Assembly: GCA_014376585.1 (NCBI GenBank)
Contig: JACMRG010000121.1
Span: 1 to 35,742, forward strand
Direction of reading: 5' to 3'
From: Opitutaceae bacterium
Lineage (GTDB): Bacteria > Verrucomicrobiota > Verrucomicrobiia > Opitutales > Opitutaceae
Length of the DNA stretch: 35,742 nt
Below the pieces are notes generated by a model. The model searched no databases. It worked only from the letters and a program-made list of their open reading frames with translations, and was not told where the DNA came from. The translations under genes and the position numbers were made by a program. Positions 7,774 to 16,701 of this stretch are shown here, piece after piece; within the stretch, counting starts at the first letter, position 1, and each line of letters begins with the position of its first letter.

Positions 7774-8778
7774 CTACAACTCATCATCGCTCGCCCCCGG
7801 CAGCGCCGTCGCATCCGGGTCGCTGCGCACGCGTCCCAACCAGTCCGCGATCAAGGTCTCCCGCGCCGTGATCGCCGCCGGCCACGGCGCCGCCACGAGA
7901 TCGATCACCCGCAGCCCGCCATCCACGCAACGCACAAAATTCCGCGCGTGCATATCCGCCACGAGAAACGCCCGCGGCTCCCCTCCCCCGCTCGCCTTGA
8001 GAAAAAATAATCTCGGGTGATCGCGGTTCGCCCGGAGAAACCGCGACGGGATTTCGATCAGCCCCGCTGGCAGCGTCAGCGACATGTCGTCGCCCTGCGC
8101 CAGCGGTTCGCCGAGCGCCTGCTTCGCCACCAAAATCCCCTCCGGCGTCACCGCCACCACTTCCGTCGCCATCCCGCCCAGCGCATGCACGAGGAGTAGC
8201 TTCTCCAACAGCCCGCGATAACTCCCCAGCCCCGCTTCGGCGCGCAACGTCGTCTCTTCACCCGCGCGGAATACAAACTCGCTCCCGATGCGGCTCTCCT
8301 CGCGGGGCAGATAAAATTTATACACCGAGTGGTCCGCCTCCGCCGCAAACGCCCACGCCTCCACGCCGCCGCCGATCCGCCGCAGCCGTGCATTTGATTC
8401 CTCGAGCGGATTCGACGCCTCAATTTCGACCGCGCCTGCGCCTTCCGCTTCCCCCTCGACCGGCACCAGCGGCGCCGCCGGAAACCCAAAATCTTCCAGC
8501 GGCCGCAACGGCAGCAGCGCCCGCAGCTCGCGGATCGCCGCGCCAAATACCGCCCAAGCCCCGCCCGCGCCTTCCAATAAACTTACTTCGTCTTCGGCGA
8601 GGAGGACGAGATCGCGGTCCGAATCTGCGCGGACACCGCATTCGGCTGCCGCCGCGCCGAGGCGATGGAGCGCCGCCAGTCTTCGCTCGTGATCGTATTG
8701 AAGATCGCGACGGTCTTGCTCGCCCGGGAGGAGGCGGCCTTGGATGCGGGTGAGCTGGCCGGTAAAGTGGTCTTGCAT
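7774..8778 (-). CDS. Protein-kinase-fold-like protein (polyvalent-kinase-like), function unknown
   Basis: 334 residues from the ATG at 8778. The first 120 residues are Glu/Arg-rich and helical. From about residue 138 the pattern resembles a minimal kinase fold: VEAWAFAAEADHSVYKFYLP with a candidate ATP-binding Lys154, a helix-C-like GLLEKLLLVHAL (Glu192), then VADMHARNFV with candidate catalytic Asp275 and Asn280, and VIDLVAAPWP with candidate metal-binding Asp293. This spacing is like phosphotransferase families associated with phage-type polyvalent proteins. It has no signal peptide and is probably cytoplasmic. It stands in an accessory patch beside a damaged PIN gene and a gene remnant, which fits acquired DNA. 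The kinase reading is an inference from motifs. Confidence 0.55.
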   Translation of the reverse strand: MQDHFTGQLTRIQGRLLPGEQDRRDLQYDHERRLAALHRLGAAAAECGVRADSDRDLVLLAEDEVSLLEGAGGAWAVFGAAIRELRALLPLRPLEDFGFPAAPLVPVEGEAEGAGAVEIEASNPLEESNARLRRIGGGVEAWAFAAEADHSVYKFYLPREESRIGSEFVFRAGEETTLRAEAGLGSYRGLLEKLLLVHALGGMATEVVAVTPEGILVAKQALGEPLAQGDDMSLTLPAGLIEIPSRFLRANRDHPRLFFLKASGGGEPRAFLVADMHARNFVRCVDGGLRVIDLVAAPWPAAITARETLIADWLGRVRSDPDATALPGASDDEL

Positions 8779-8999
8779 GGTTCCGCCATGCCCGCACCGT
8801 CCGCCGCCCATCCCGCGTTGGCAACGGGTTTTTGACCACAAGTTATTCGGAAGCCGGAATTCAAAAATTGAATCTGGAACTCAGGGAATCGGGACCGGAA
8901 ACGGCGGAACCTGAAATCGGGAGACCGCTTCTTCTCCGGCTCCTTCCATTCCTGATTTCCGGTAGTGGGTTAGTTTGAAATTGCCCTCGGCCACGTATC

Positions 9000-9129
9000 C
9001 GGCCGCTGACATCGCCCACGGGGTCCTGCTCCGCGCCGAGGAGATCAAGGCCGACGAAAAAAAATCTTCGGCTGGGTCGCCGAAGGAAAAACCGTCTCGG
9101 AGCTCACGGAAAAAGGCGGCTATTTCTGA
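9000..9129 (+). pseudogene. C-terminal remnant of a gene, frameshifted in an A-run (possibly RraA/aldolase-like)
   Basis: Reading ADIAHGVLLRAEEIKADEKK and then, after a one-base shift, IFGWVAEGKTVSELTEKGGY ending at TGA 9127-9129, gives a coherent helical C-terminus. The shift lies in a run of eight A residues (9057-9064); nine would restore one frame. The DIA..VL.RAEEI.ADE..I..W.AEG.....L pattern recalls the tail of RraA-type aldolase-like proteins, but this is a weak guess. The 5' part of the gene is missing. Confidence 0.4.
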
Positions 9130-9523
9130 GCCGCCGTCCCACGACGCCGTCCCACGATTGCACGTTCGCGGCGGCGGCCGAGCAGCGTCTTCGCTTCACC
9201 CGCACTGCGTTTGGCTGACGGGAAAATACGAATGTCCGCTCGTCACGATCTTCCACGGTTTAAAGCCGTCCCACATAGAAAGCCGCACCATTTTATACCA
9301 GCGCCACCTGACCTTTCAGGCTCTGAGTGAATTATGGTGGAGCCGAGCCCTTCGGGCCTAACTTAGAGGGAGTCTAAAAAGGTGGGGCACGACCGCTGGG
9401 CGCGCTTCAGTAAAGTTTCCGGTCTCTCGTAGAACCCGGCGGGTCCGGAGGTCCCGCCACTGCCCGGAAAAATCTAAAATTCATTGGCCGTCGGTATTAT
9501 TTAGTAGTGCTGCCCCGCATACT
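9130..9523. other. Gene-free region between the remnant and the PQQ dehydrogenase
   Basis: About 390 bp with lower GC than the flanks. No frame in it looks coding and no insertion-sequence ends or RNA gene were recognised. The only structure noted is the short hairpin at 9438-9458. Confidence 0.4.
9438..9458. terminator. Candidate transcript-end hairpin after the PQQ dehydrogenase
   Basis: GGCGGG (9438-9443) pairs with CCCGCC (9453-9458), with two more inner C-G pairs after a T-T mismatch. It lies 65 bp beyond the dehydrogenase stop on the - strand. There is no T-run, so this would be a rho-independent terminator only in a loose sense, or a REP-like repeat. Confidence 0.35.
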
Positions 9524-11719
9524 TCACCGGGCCGCCGGCAGCGCGAATGCCACGTAAGCATCGCCCACCGGCCCGCCGACTTTCCCTCCGCCGGTCGACG
9601 TGATCACGACAAACTGCCGGCCCGCCACTTCATAAACCGCCGGCGCGGCGGTGCCGCCGAAGGGCAGCTTTGCCTCCCAAAGTTCTGTGCCCGTATCCGC
9701 ATCAAACGCTCGGAGTTTCTCGTCGGCTGTCCCGGCGACAAATACCAATCCGCCCGCCGTCACCGTCGCACCACCGAGATTTTGCGCGCCCGTTTTCGCC
9801 CCACCCGATTTCGCCAGCGCGGCAATTTCGCCCAGTGGCACCCGCCATAATATCCTGCCGGAGTTTAAATCGTAGCAGTTGAGCAAGCCCCACGGTGGCT
9901 TGATGCCGGGGTGGCCTTCGTGGTCGTTCAAAAAACCAAATCCATCGAAGACGTAGCGCGGGGTTTCACTTGCGCCGCCCCCGCCACCGCCGGCCCTCGC
10001 GGCCGGTTGATTGCGGCGGAAAAGAAAATCCAGCAGTTCCCTTTTCTCTTTCGCATCAGTCACGAGATTCGGCGGCATCACCCCCTTGCCCTTCGCCAAC
10101 AGCTCAAGCACCGCGCCGTCGTCCATGCGCGTTTTCAAAGCGATCAGTGGCGGCACCATTCCGAGACCCAGCCGGTTTGGCCCATGGCAGGCCGCACAGC
10201 GTTGCGCATAAACCGTCTCGCCCGCCGAGGGCGGAAGCTTCGGGTCCCGCTCGCGCTCGTCGTTGGCGATCACCGTCACTTTTGAAACGAGCCGGTTTGA
10301 CGTCACATAAAGTCGGCCCGTGGGCACATCCACCGCCGCACCCGACCACTCCGCGCCACCGCGCGAGCCAATGAAGAGATTGGGTTTTCCCTCAACGAAG
10401 GGCTGGAAAAACCCATACGTGGCGTGCGCCACCTGTTGTTGGACAAATTCCCGCGCTGCGGGCGAACGGTCCGTGATGTCCGCGGGATCAAACGCCATCG
10501 ACGAGATCGGCTCCGGTAATTCCGGGTCCGGTTGATACGCCGCAGTGCGCTCACCGGGCAGGGTGGAAACCGGTGCGCGCCGCATCCGCACCGGAAAAAT
10601 CGGCCGGCCACTCACGCGGTCCAACACAAACAAATGCCCGGCCTTTGACATGCTCGTGACGGCATCGACGCGGCGGCCCTCGCGCACGACCGTGACGAGA
10701 TTCGGCGGGGCACAGACGTCGAGATCCCAAATATCGTGCCGCACATCTTGGAAATGCCACAGCCGCTTTCCCGTGAGCACATTCAGCGCGACCACGCAGT
10801 TGCTAAACAAATTATCGCCCAACCGACCGACGCCCACCATGTCCGGCCGCGGCGCGCCGAGCGCGATGAACGCAATCCCGCGCTGGTCGTCGATGGAGAG
10901 CCCGCTCCAGCCGTTCGCCCCGGCTTGCGGTCCGTCCCAAGTATCCGCGCCCACATCCCCGCCGCGCGCCACCGTGCGAAACCGCCACACTTCCACGCCC
11001 GTGCGCACATCGAAACCGAAGATGTCACCGTTGAGCCCGGAGATCACCAGCATCTTTCGATACACTGCGGCCGTGGCGGTCGCACCGGTGGGCACCGGCG
11101 TCCGCCCCGCCTGCCCGAAGCCCACCAGGGGCTCGCCCGTCTTCGGGTTTAGCGCGTAGAGCCAGTCGCCCGCTCCGACTAAAAGCCGCGCCTCGTGGCC
11201 GTCCCCGCCTGGCCAGTAAACCAGCCCGCGCCGCGCCGGCACGTCTTGCAGCCGGTTCCGTCCGCTGCCCTCAATCAACTGCCGGCGCCAAATTTCCCGC
11301 CCGGTCGCGGCGTCCAACGCGACGAGCGCGCGGCCCGGTGTCGGCGCGTAGAGCACGCCGTCGACGATGACCGGCGTGCACTGCACATTGGCCGCGCCGT
11401 CGCCGGCGCGAAACATCCACGCCACCTCGAGGTTGCGGACATTCTCCCGGGTTATCTGGGTCAGCGCAGAGTAACGCCGTGAGCCGTTGTCGCCCTGTGA
11501 ACGCGTCCACGACGCGAAACCGCCCGGCGCAAGCGGCGCAGCGGGGGCGAGTTCGCCGGCGGGCGCGGCCGGGATCGTTTGAAATTCCGGCAACGCCGCC
11601 CGTGCTGCCGCATCCTCCAACCCATTCGCCGCCATCGCCGGCCATGCCCAACCGAACGCGAGCACGGCACCCAGCGCCAAACCATGAGCACGCCGCGCCA
11701 AGTTTGGGAGAGGGTTCAT
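9524..11719 (-). CDS. PQQ-dependent dehydrogenase with embedded cytochrome c domain, periplasmic
   Basis: 731 residues from the ATG at 11719, which begins a signal peptide (AHGLALGAVLAFGWAWPAMA). It is a quinoprotein propeller related to membrane glucose/methanol dehydrogenases: GDNGSRRYSALTQITRENV, repeated TGxxxW blade ends (TGREIW, TGVEVW, TGKRLW), and HDIWDLDV at 328-335 where the family places its catalytic Asp. A class I cytochrome c domain is inserted around 497-570, with heme-binding C508-A-A-C511-H512 and likely axial Met548 (GKGVMPP). Propeller blades resume afterwards. It would oxidise an alcohol or sugar in the periplasm and pass electrons to the inserted heme; the substrate is unknown. 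It lies 132 bp downstream of FecR-A on the same strand, so it may be part of the sigma-A operon. Confidence 0.85.
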   Translation of the reverse strand: MNPLPNLARRAHGLALGAVLAFGWAWPAMAANGLEDAAARAALPEFQTIPAAPAGELAPAAPLAPGGFASWTRSQGDNGSRRYSALTQITRENVRNLEVAWMFRAGDGAANVQCTPVIVDGVLYAPTPGRALVALDAATGREIWRRQLIEGSGRNRLQDVPARRGLVYWPGGDGHEARLLVGAGDWLYALNPKTGEPLVGFGQAGRTPVPTGATATAAVYRKMLVISGLNGDIFGFDVRTGVEVWRFRTVARGGDVGADTWDGPQAGANGWSGLSIDDQRGIAFIALGAPRPDMVGVGRLGDNLFSNCVVALNVLTGKRLWHFQDVRHDIWDLDVCAPPNLVTVVREGRRVDAVTSMSKAGHLFVLDRVSGRPIFPVRMRRAPVSTLPGERTAAYQPDPELPEPISSMAFDPADITDRSPAAREFVQQQVAHATYGFFQPFVEGKPNLFIGSRGGAEWSGAAVDVPTGRLYVTSNRLVSKVTVIANDERERDPKLPPSAGETVYAQRCAACHGPNRLGLGMVPPLIALKTRMDDGAVLELLAKGKGVMPPNLVTDAKEKRELLDFLFRRNQPAARAGGGGGGASETPRYVFDGFGFLNDHEGHPGIKPPWGLLNCYDLNSGRILWRVPLGEIAALAKSGGAKTGAQNLGGATVTAGGLVFVAGTADEKLRAFDADTGTELWEAKLPFGGTAAPAVYEVAGRQFVVITSTGGGKVGGPVGDAYVAFALPAAR

Positions 11720-11851
11720 CGCCCAAAGAAAAGACCCGCGCAGGCCGAGTCCAAGAAAACAAACCGCCGACTGCCGCGGTGCGACGGCGTGCACGATCGC
11801 GCCGCAGGGCCGTTAAAACGAGTCCCACCGGCCCCTCCCCACCCCGGCGAC

Positions 11852-12925
11852 TTAGCGACCTTTGCGGAGGAGAATTTTTTTATCTCCCGCGCGTTCAGCC
11901 TGAACGCCGAATCCGGATTCGATCAGACGCACGAAACCATCGACGTTGTTCGAACGGAAAGAGGCACTGATGAGAACCTGCGCCAGCTCCTGATCGACGA
12001 GCAGCATCTGCACTTCGTTATGGCGGTTAAATTCGGCGACGATTTCGGCGAGTGGCGCCTTGTCGAAATCAAGGATTCGGCGCTGCCAGGCGAGCACGCG
12101 GTCGATCTGCGCGGGCGTGAGCGCCTCTATTTGCGGCGGGGAAATATGCTCCAGCGAGACAACTGCCCGTTGCCGGAGGTCCAGGGCCGAAACCATCCTG
12201 GCGCCGGCCAGCGGCGCGCCACCCGCGACCGCCCGGCTCGCGGCCCCGGGCGCAGGCGCCGTGACTTGCACGCGGCCCTCAGTGACGAGGACTTCCACCG
12301 CGGTGACATCGATTTTCACATTGAAGGCCGTGCCGACGGCGAACACATCCACGCCATTCGCGCTCACGATAAAGGGGCGGGTGGGATTTTTCGTCACGGT
12401 GAAGTGCGCCTCACCGCGCTCCAGACGCACCCGACGCTCGCCCGCTGTGTAGCGCGCGCTGACGACCGCACCCCGGTTTAATTCCACGACCGATCCGTCT
12501 TCAAAAACGCGGCGCGATTCTTCCTCTGGCGCAAAGTTTCCGGCCACCAGTGGCGCGACGCCGGAAAAGGCCCGCGGCGTCCGAAGATAAAGACCCAACA
12601 CAACGGCCGCAGCGGCGGCGGTCACCATGAGCGCGGCGGGCAGGAAGCGCACGATCTTGATCTGCAAGGGCGGTGCGAGCAGGTCTGCGTTTGGCCGCAC
12701 GCTGTGCTCGGGCCGCCATTGGCCAAGGCTGTCCAACCGGTTCCAATGCGCGCCGTGCCGCCGGAGCGCCGCACCATGCCGGGAATCTACTGCGAGCCAA
12801 TGCGAGAGCTCGTCCTGCTCGACGGCGGAAAGCCCGCGATCACGTCGCAACACCCAAGCCGCGGCCTGTTGCTCAATGCCCGGATCCCGTGACTCCGGAA
12901 AGATTTTCCCCCCACGATCGCTCAT
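11852..12925 (-). CDS. FecR-like anti-sigma factor (cassette A)
   Basis: A 357-residue transmembrane signalling protein. The cytoplasmic N-terminus (about 15-65) has the FecR_N pattern AAAWVLRRDRGLSAVEQDEL followed by HWLAVDSRHGAALRR. One membrane segment spans roughly 93-113. The periplasmic FecR domain includes FEDGSVVELNRGA, then RRVRLERGEAHFTVTKNPTR and VGTAFNVKI..AVEVLVTEGRV. An STN-like C-terminal domain (about 290-355) should touch the STN domain of the receptor. Its start overlaps the stop of the sigma gene by ATGA, which implies translational coupling. It should hold sigma-A inactive until the divergent receptor signals. Confidence 0.9.
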   Translation of the reverse strand: MSDRGGKIFPESRDPGIEQQAAAWVLRRDRGLSAVEQDELSHWLAVDSRHGAALRRHGAHWNRLDSLGQWRPEHSVRPNADLLAPPLQIKIVRFLPAALMVTAAAAAVVLGLYLRTPRAFSGVAPLVAGNFAPEEESRRVFEDGSVVELNRGAVVSARYTAGERRVRLERGEAHFTVTKNPTRPFIVSANGVDVFAVGTAFNVKIDVTAVEVLVTEGRVQVTAPAPGAASRAVAGGAPLAGARMVSALDLRQRAVVSLEHISPPQIEALTPAQIDRVLAWQRRILDFDKAPLAEIVAEFNRHNEVQMLLVDQELAQVLISASFRSNNVDGFVRLIESGFGVQAERAGDKKILLRKGR

Positions 12926-13464
12926 GAGGGGCGTCCTTGCCGCGGATCATGTTTTTCCAAAAACGCCGCGATCTTGCGCAGCCCGATCGTCCCTTGCGCC
13001 TCGATGGTGTGCTCCGCGAGCCCGAGTTGGGCGGCGACTTCTTTCTGAGAAATTCCGTAGATTTTTCGCAAGGTGATGATTTGGCGGCAGCGGCTGGGCA
13101 GCGATTGAATGGCCGTGGTCAGCAATTCAAGCTCCTGACTGCGGGCCAACGCGCTGGGAATATCCGTGCCATCATCCATGATGCCGACGGCGTCCATTTC
13201 CGCTAAAGAATCTGTGCGGGCCACGCGGCGATGGCGGATTTGCATCAGCACGACGTTGCGCGCGGTGGCGAAGAGGAAGGCTTTTGGGGAATCAACGACG
13301 CCCCGCCGATGGGCTTGCAGCACGCGGAGGTAAGATTCCTGCACGACATCATCAAGATCGAGACAGGTCGTAAACTGGCCCGCCAGCCAAGCGCGGAGCA
13401 TGGATTCGTGCGGCTGCAGTTTCTCGGCAAACCAGCGGGCTTGTTCGGCGTCTTGGGGAGGCAT
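12922..13464 (-). CDS. FecI-type ECF RNA polymerase sigma factor (cassette A)
   Basis: 180 residues. Region 2 (LDDVVQESYLRVLQAHRRG, then FLFATARNVVLMQIRHRR) and region 4 (LPSRCRQIITLRKIYGISQK, then VAAQLGLAEHTIEAQ) are typical of ECF sigma factors. The ATG at 13464 was chosen over 13491 because the resulting N-terminus (MPPQDAEQARWF) aligns with the other two sigma factors in this window, MPNSDPTRWF and MPPTDQARWF. It is co-transcribed with FecR-A and is divergent from TBDR-A. It would recruit RNA polymerase to promoters for the receptor and possibly the PQQ dehydrogenase. Confidence 0.92.
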   Translation of the reverse strand: MPPQDAEQARWFAEKLQPHESMLRAWLAGQFTTCLDLDDVVQESYLRVLQAHRRGVVDSPKAFLFATARNVVLMQIRHRRVARTDSLAEMDAVGIMDDGTDIPSALARSQELELLTTAIQSLPSRCRQIITLRKIYGISQKEVAAQLGLAEHTIEAQGTIGLRKIAAFLEKHDPRQGRPS

Positions 13465-13756
13465 GGGGCGGGGCGACCGGGGCACAGCCATTGCTGAATC
13501 GTGGCGGCGTGACGAGTCCTAACCCGCGCCTGCGGGTGGGATCCGCTGCGGTGGTTACATCACCGGGCACCGCGTGGAATTATCCCAGAAGGCACGGGTC
13601 ATACGAATCATCGCAAAGCTTTGCGCCGGGCGAGCGCCCCGCCCCAGTCTGTCCCTCCTTCAAAAAAAACCTTATCACTCCGAAAATAGCTTTAGCGGAA
13701 AGCACGGTCCACGACATCTCAACGGGCGACACCCCTCGCCATGACTCACCAACCCC
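13465..13756. promoter_or_regulatory. Divergent promoter region between sigma-A and TBDR-A
   Basis: The 292 bp between the divergent starts must carry the promoters for both. A short hairpin, ACCCGC-GCCT-GCGGGT, lies at 13522-13537. A GGAAA-type -35-like sequence (GCGGAAAG near 13696-13703), followed after about 16 bp by CATCTC, resembles FecI-dependent promoters and is oriented toward the receptor. That promoter assignment is a guess. The receptor ATG follows a C-rich leader (ACCAACCCC) with no Shine-Dalgarno. Confidence 0.45.
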
Positions 13757-16471
13757 ATGACTCCACCCTCCGCTTTATGTGCGACGGGAAAAGCGCTCGG
13801 CCCCTTCATACTGCTGGTCATTTTGCTGCTCTCCGCGCCCCAGATTTTTTCCGCGCCCGACCCGAGTCCACGGCAATTCGACCTGCCTCGCGGCGCGGCG
13901 GCGGAAACGCTCAAACGCTTCGCCGCGCAGGCGAACCGGGAAATTATGTTTCCCGCCGAACCCGTCGCGGGTGTGACGACGAATCCGGTTAAAGGCACCT
14001 TCGCTCCGCGCGAGGCTCTCGACCGGATGGTGGCCCGCACCGGGCTCCTCATCGTCGAAGACCCCTACTCCGGCGCGATCATGGTCGGCGCAGGCACGCC
14101 CGCCGACCCACTCAACCCATCCCGCTTAGAAAAGAAACCAACAAACCCCGTAGAAATGAAACGAACCCAAGCAACCACCCTCATCGGCAGCCTCATCGCC
14201 CTCGCGCTGGCGCCGGCCCACGCCGCCGACACCAGGCCCGGCCAGACGCCTGCGGAAGAAACAATCGAGTTGAATCCATTCACCGTGAGGGAGAGCAGCA
14301 ATGTCGGTTACCAGATGAGCGAATCCACCGCTGGTGGACGCGTGCGCGTCTCAACCTTCGAAACGACTCAACCCGTGAACGTGGTCAGCCGCGCTTTCAT
14401 CAACGACGTCGGCACCGGCCAAATCCTCGACGCGCTGAAATACGTCTCTGGCGTGACTCAATCCACCCAATCCGTCGGCGCAGACCGCATGACGATTCGC
14501 GGCTTCCAGATTTCCAATACCAACCTGATCGATGGCTTCGCGACCGGCGGTAACAACCACCAGGACGCCGCGATCTTTGATCGCTTCGAAGTGGTCAAAG
14601 GGCCGAACGCCATCATCTCGCCGGCCGGCGCGCCGGGCGGCACCGTCAACCTCGTGAGCAAGAGTCCCCTCCTTGGAAAAAACTCCACCACCGCCGAGGC
14701 GGAGATCGGCCTCTACGATTCCAATCGCGGTTTCTTGGACGCCAACCGCGTCCTCACCAAAGACCTCGCCGTGCGCCTCGTCGTCGCAGGGCAATACGAC
14801 GACGGCTACTACCACAACTACGAGCACAACCTGGCACTCCTTGGCGGCCTCACCTGGCGTTTTGGCAGCAGCTCCAACCTGACGGTGAAATACATTTACT
14901 CGCGCACCAACGTCCAAAATTTCGTCGGCCTGCCCATTAATCCGACCGCTGACACGAGCACCTCCAATCCCCAAATCTACCCGGGCCTAAAACGCGACGC
15001 CAACATCTTCAACTCGGATGACCTCCGTTTTTCCCGCCTCAACACCATCGAAGGTCTCTACACCCAAAAGGTGTTGGAAGGCCTCTCGACCCGCATCGCC
15101 GCCCAATACAATTACGAGAACAGCTATTTCAACCAGTTCGACACCCAGCTCACCGGCCCCGCCCAAGGTGACTACAACCCGCTCACGGGCGCCTGGGTGT
15201 ATGGCGTGATTTTCAACAAGAGCGCGCCCTATAACATCACCGGCCCGGCCGCCACGCCCACCTCCACCTACCAGCGCGGCACCTCTGGTCCGCAGCAGGG
15301 TTTCGGCCACGTCTACCGCAACGCCTTTCAGAACGACTGGGTCTACGACTATAAAAACACCGCCGTCTCCACCCAGACTTCCGCTGGCTACGCTTTCAAC
15401 GCTTCGCACTCACCCCACGACCTGAGCCTGTTTCTGATCCGCTCCACCGCCAATCCCTTGAACGGCGTCGACACCTTCGACATCTTCGGTCCTTACCGCG
15501 CACCGATCTCCGGCACGATCGCCGGTCGCGGCTATCGCAACAACGCGAGCAGCAGCACCACGACCAAGCAGCTTTATGCCAACGAAGTCGTGAAGCTCTT
15601 CAAAGATCGCCTGATTTTAAACGGCGGACTTTCGCAGTCGTGGTTCAAATATCACCTGATCGACAACGTGACGCCGGCCCGGACCTACGACACGAGCGTC
15701 AAGGGTAAGCTGCAGAAAACCTACGGCGCCGTGTTTGAACCCATGGCGACGACCGCGCTCTACTACGGCCACTCGGAAGTCACCAACTTCTCCTCCGCCG
15801 GTCTGCCGCCCGCGCCACAGACGCAGGACTCGAAATCGGACGAAGTCGGCGTTCGCCAGAAATTTTTCGAGGGCAAAGTGCTGGCCTCGGTCGCCTATTT
15901 CAACACGACGCAAAATAACTACAGCGTGCCGAATCCCCTGAATCTGGATCCGTCGCGCATCGGTTTGCCTCCTCTGCCCGGCCTGTTCTCGGACCGCACG
16001 GCCAAGGGCTGGGAATTCGAAGCCAACGCTTCGATCACGAAGGAGCTCTCGGTGGTGGCCAACTACACGTTTTTCAAAAATCGCGACAAGAACGATGTCG
16101 TGTTCCGCGGCACCGCCGAGAAGTCGGGCGCCTTCTGGGCCAAGTATGAATTCAAAGCCGGCGACCTCAAAGGCTTGGGTGTCGGCGTCGGAATCAACCA
16201 TCTCGACCGCCGCCCCGGTGACGCGCCGCGCGCCGGTTTCACGAGCGCCAGCACCGCCACCAATCAGATTTACAACCAGCCCACGTATTGGATTCCGGCA
16301 CGGACCGTGGCGGACGTGATCTTGTCCTATCGCTTTAACTCCCATTGGAACACCCGCCTGATCGTGAACAATGTTCTAAACAAGAAGTATATCGAGTCCG
16401 CGCTCAACCGCCAAGAGTTGGTCCTCGGGGGCAACACGAACTACCGCGCCCAAGTTACGTATTCATTCTGA
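13757..16471 (+). CDS. STN-domain TonB-dependent receptor/transducer (cassette A)
   Basis: A 904-residue outer-membrane receptor. In order: a signal peptide (residues 11-33), the STN signalling domain (about 39-110; RQFDLPRGAAAETLKRFAAQ opens it), a second signal-peptide-like stretch starting at Met134, a candidate TonB box ELNPFTV (171-177), a plug (LDALKYVSGV, RMTIRGFQISN, FEVVKGPNAI, GGTVNLVSK) and a 22-strand-type barrel ending in a terminal Phe. The plug resembles siderophore-type receptors, but the ligand could be a siderophore or an oligosaccharide. It is divergent from sigma-A/FecR-A, its expected signalling partners, and is followed by a terminator at 16510-16544. Confidence 0.92.
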   Translation: MTPPSALCATGKALGPFILLVILLLSAPQIFSAPDPSPRQFDLPRGAAAETLKRFAAQANREIMFPAEPVAGVTTNPVKGTFAPREALDRMVARTGLLIVEDPYSGAIMVGAGTPADPLNPSRLEKKPTNPVEMKRTQATTLIGSLIALALAPAHAADTRPGQTPAEETIELNPFTVRESSNVGYQMSESTAGGRVRVSTFETTQPVNVVSRAFINDVGTGQILDALKYVSGVTQSTQSVGADRMTIRGFQISNTNLIDGFATGGNNHQDAAIFDRFEVVKGPNAIISPAGAPGGTVNLVSKSPLLGKNSTTAEAEIGLYDSNRGFLDANRVLTKDLAVRLVVAGQYDDGYYHNYEHNLALLGGLTWRFGSSSNLTVKYIYSRTNVQNFVGLPINPTADTSTSNPQIYPGLKRDANIFNSDDLRFSRLNTIEGLYTQKVLEGLSTRIAAQYNYENSYFNQFDTQLTGPAQGDYNPLTGAWVYGVIFNKSAPYNITGPAATPTSTYQRGTSGPQQGFGHVYRNAFQNDWVYDYKNTAVSTQTSAGYAFNASHSPHDLSLFLIRSTANPLNGVDTFDIFGPYRAPISGTIAGRGYRNNASSSTTTKQLYANEVVKLFKDRLILNGGLSQSWFKYHLIDNVTPARTYDTSVKGKLQKTYGAVFEPMATTALYYGHSEVTNFSSAGLPPAPQTQDSKSDEVGVRQKFFEGKVLASVAYFNTTQNNYSVPNPLNLDPSRIGLPPLPGLFSDRTAKGWEFEANASITKELSVVANYTFFKNRDKNDVVFRGTAEKSGAFWAKYEFKAGDLKGLGVGVGINHLDRRPGDAPRAGFTSASTATNQIYNQPTYWIPARTVADVILSYRFNSHWNTRLIVNNVLNKKYIESALNRQELVLGGNTNYRAQVTYSF
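14156..14227 (+). other. Internal in-frame ATG with a second signal-peptide-like segment in TBDR-A
   Basis: Residues 134-157 read as a complete signal peptide: MKRTQ, a hydrophobic core (TLIGSLIALALA) and an AHA-A cleavage-like end. The ATG is preceded by a C-rich stretch (ACAAACCCCG). The TonB-box-like motif follows about 14 residues after the possible cleavage site, as in receptors lacking STN. This suggests a second translation start yielding an STN-less receptor, or a fused ancestral gene start. Confidence 0.6.
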
Positions 16472-16509
16472 GGTAAACGGACAGACCGTGGCGCGGTGTG
16501 CGCGCCTAC

Positions 16510-16544
16510 GCCCCTTGCTCTCAATCGGAGGCGAGGGGCTTTTT
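16510..16544 (+). terminator. Rho-independent terminator after TBDR-A
   Basis: GCCCCTTGCT (16510-16519) pairs with GGCGAGGGGC (16530-16539), a 10-bp stem with two G-U pairs and a 10-nt loop, followed directly by TTTTT. It lies 38 bp after the receptor stop and separates cassette A from cassette B. Confidence 0.75.
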
Positions 16545-16701
16545 ATTGGCAACGCCTCCGCACCCGGCCGGGCATTGCCGGATAATAATCCGGCGCGCGG
16601 GCCCACGCCGGGCGGCTCCCCTCCCTGAAATCCCTCGACTTCACGTCCGCCGCGCTGCACCGAACCATCCGCCCCGCGCGACTCCAGGCTTTCACCCCGC
16701 C

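Noticed and set aside
8975-9361. 128-codon + strand frame as an intact gene
   Set aside because: Only about its first 30 codons look protein-like, and the sense continues in another frame after the A-run; treated as a remnant.
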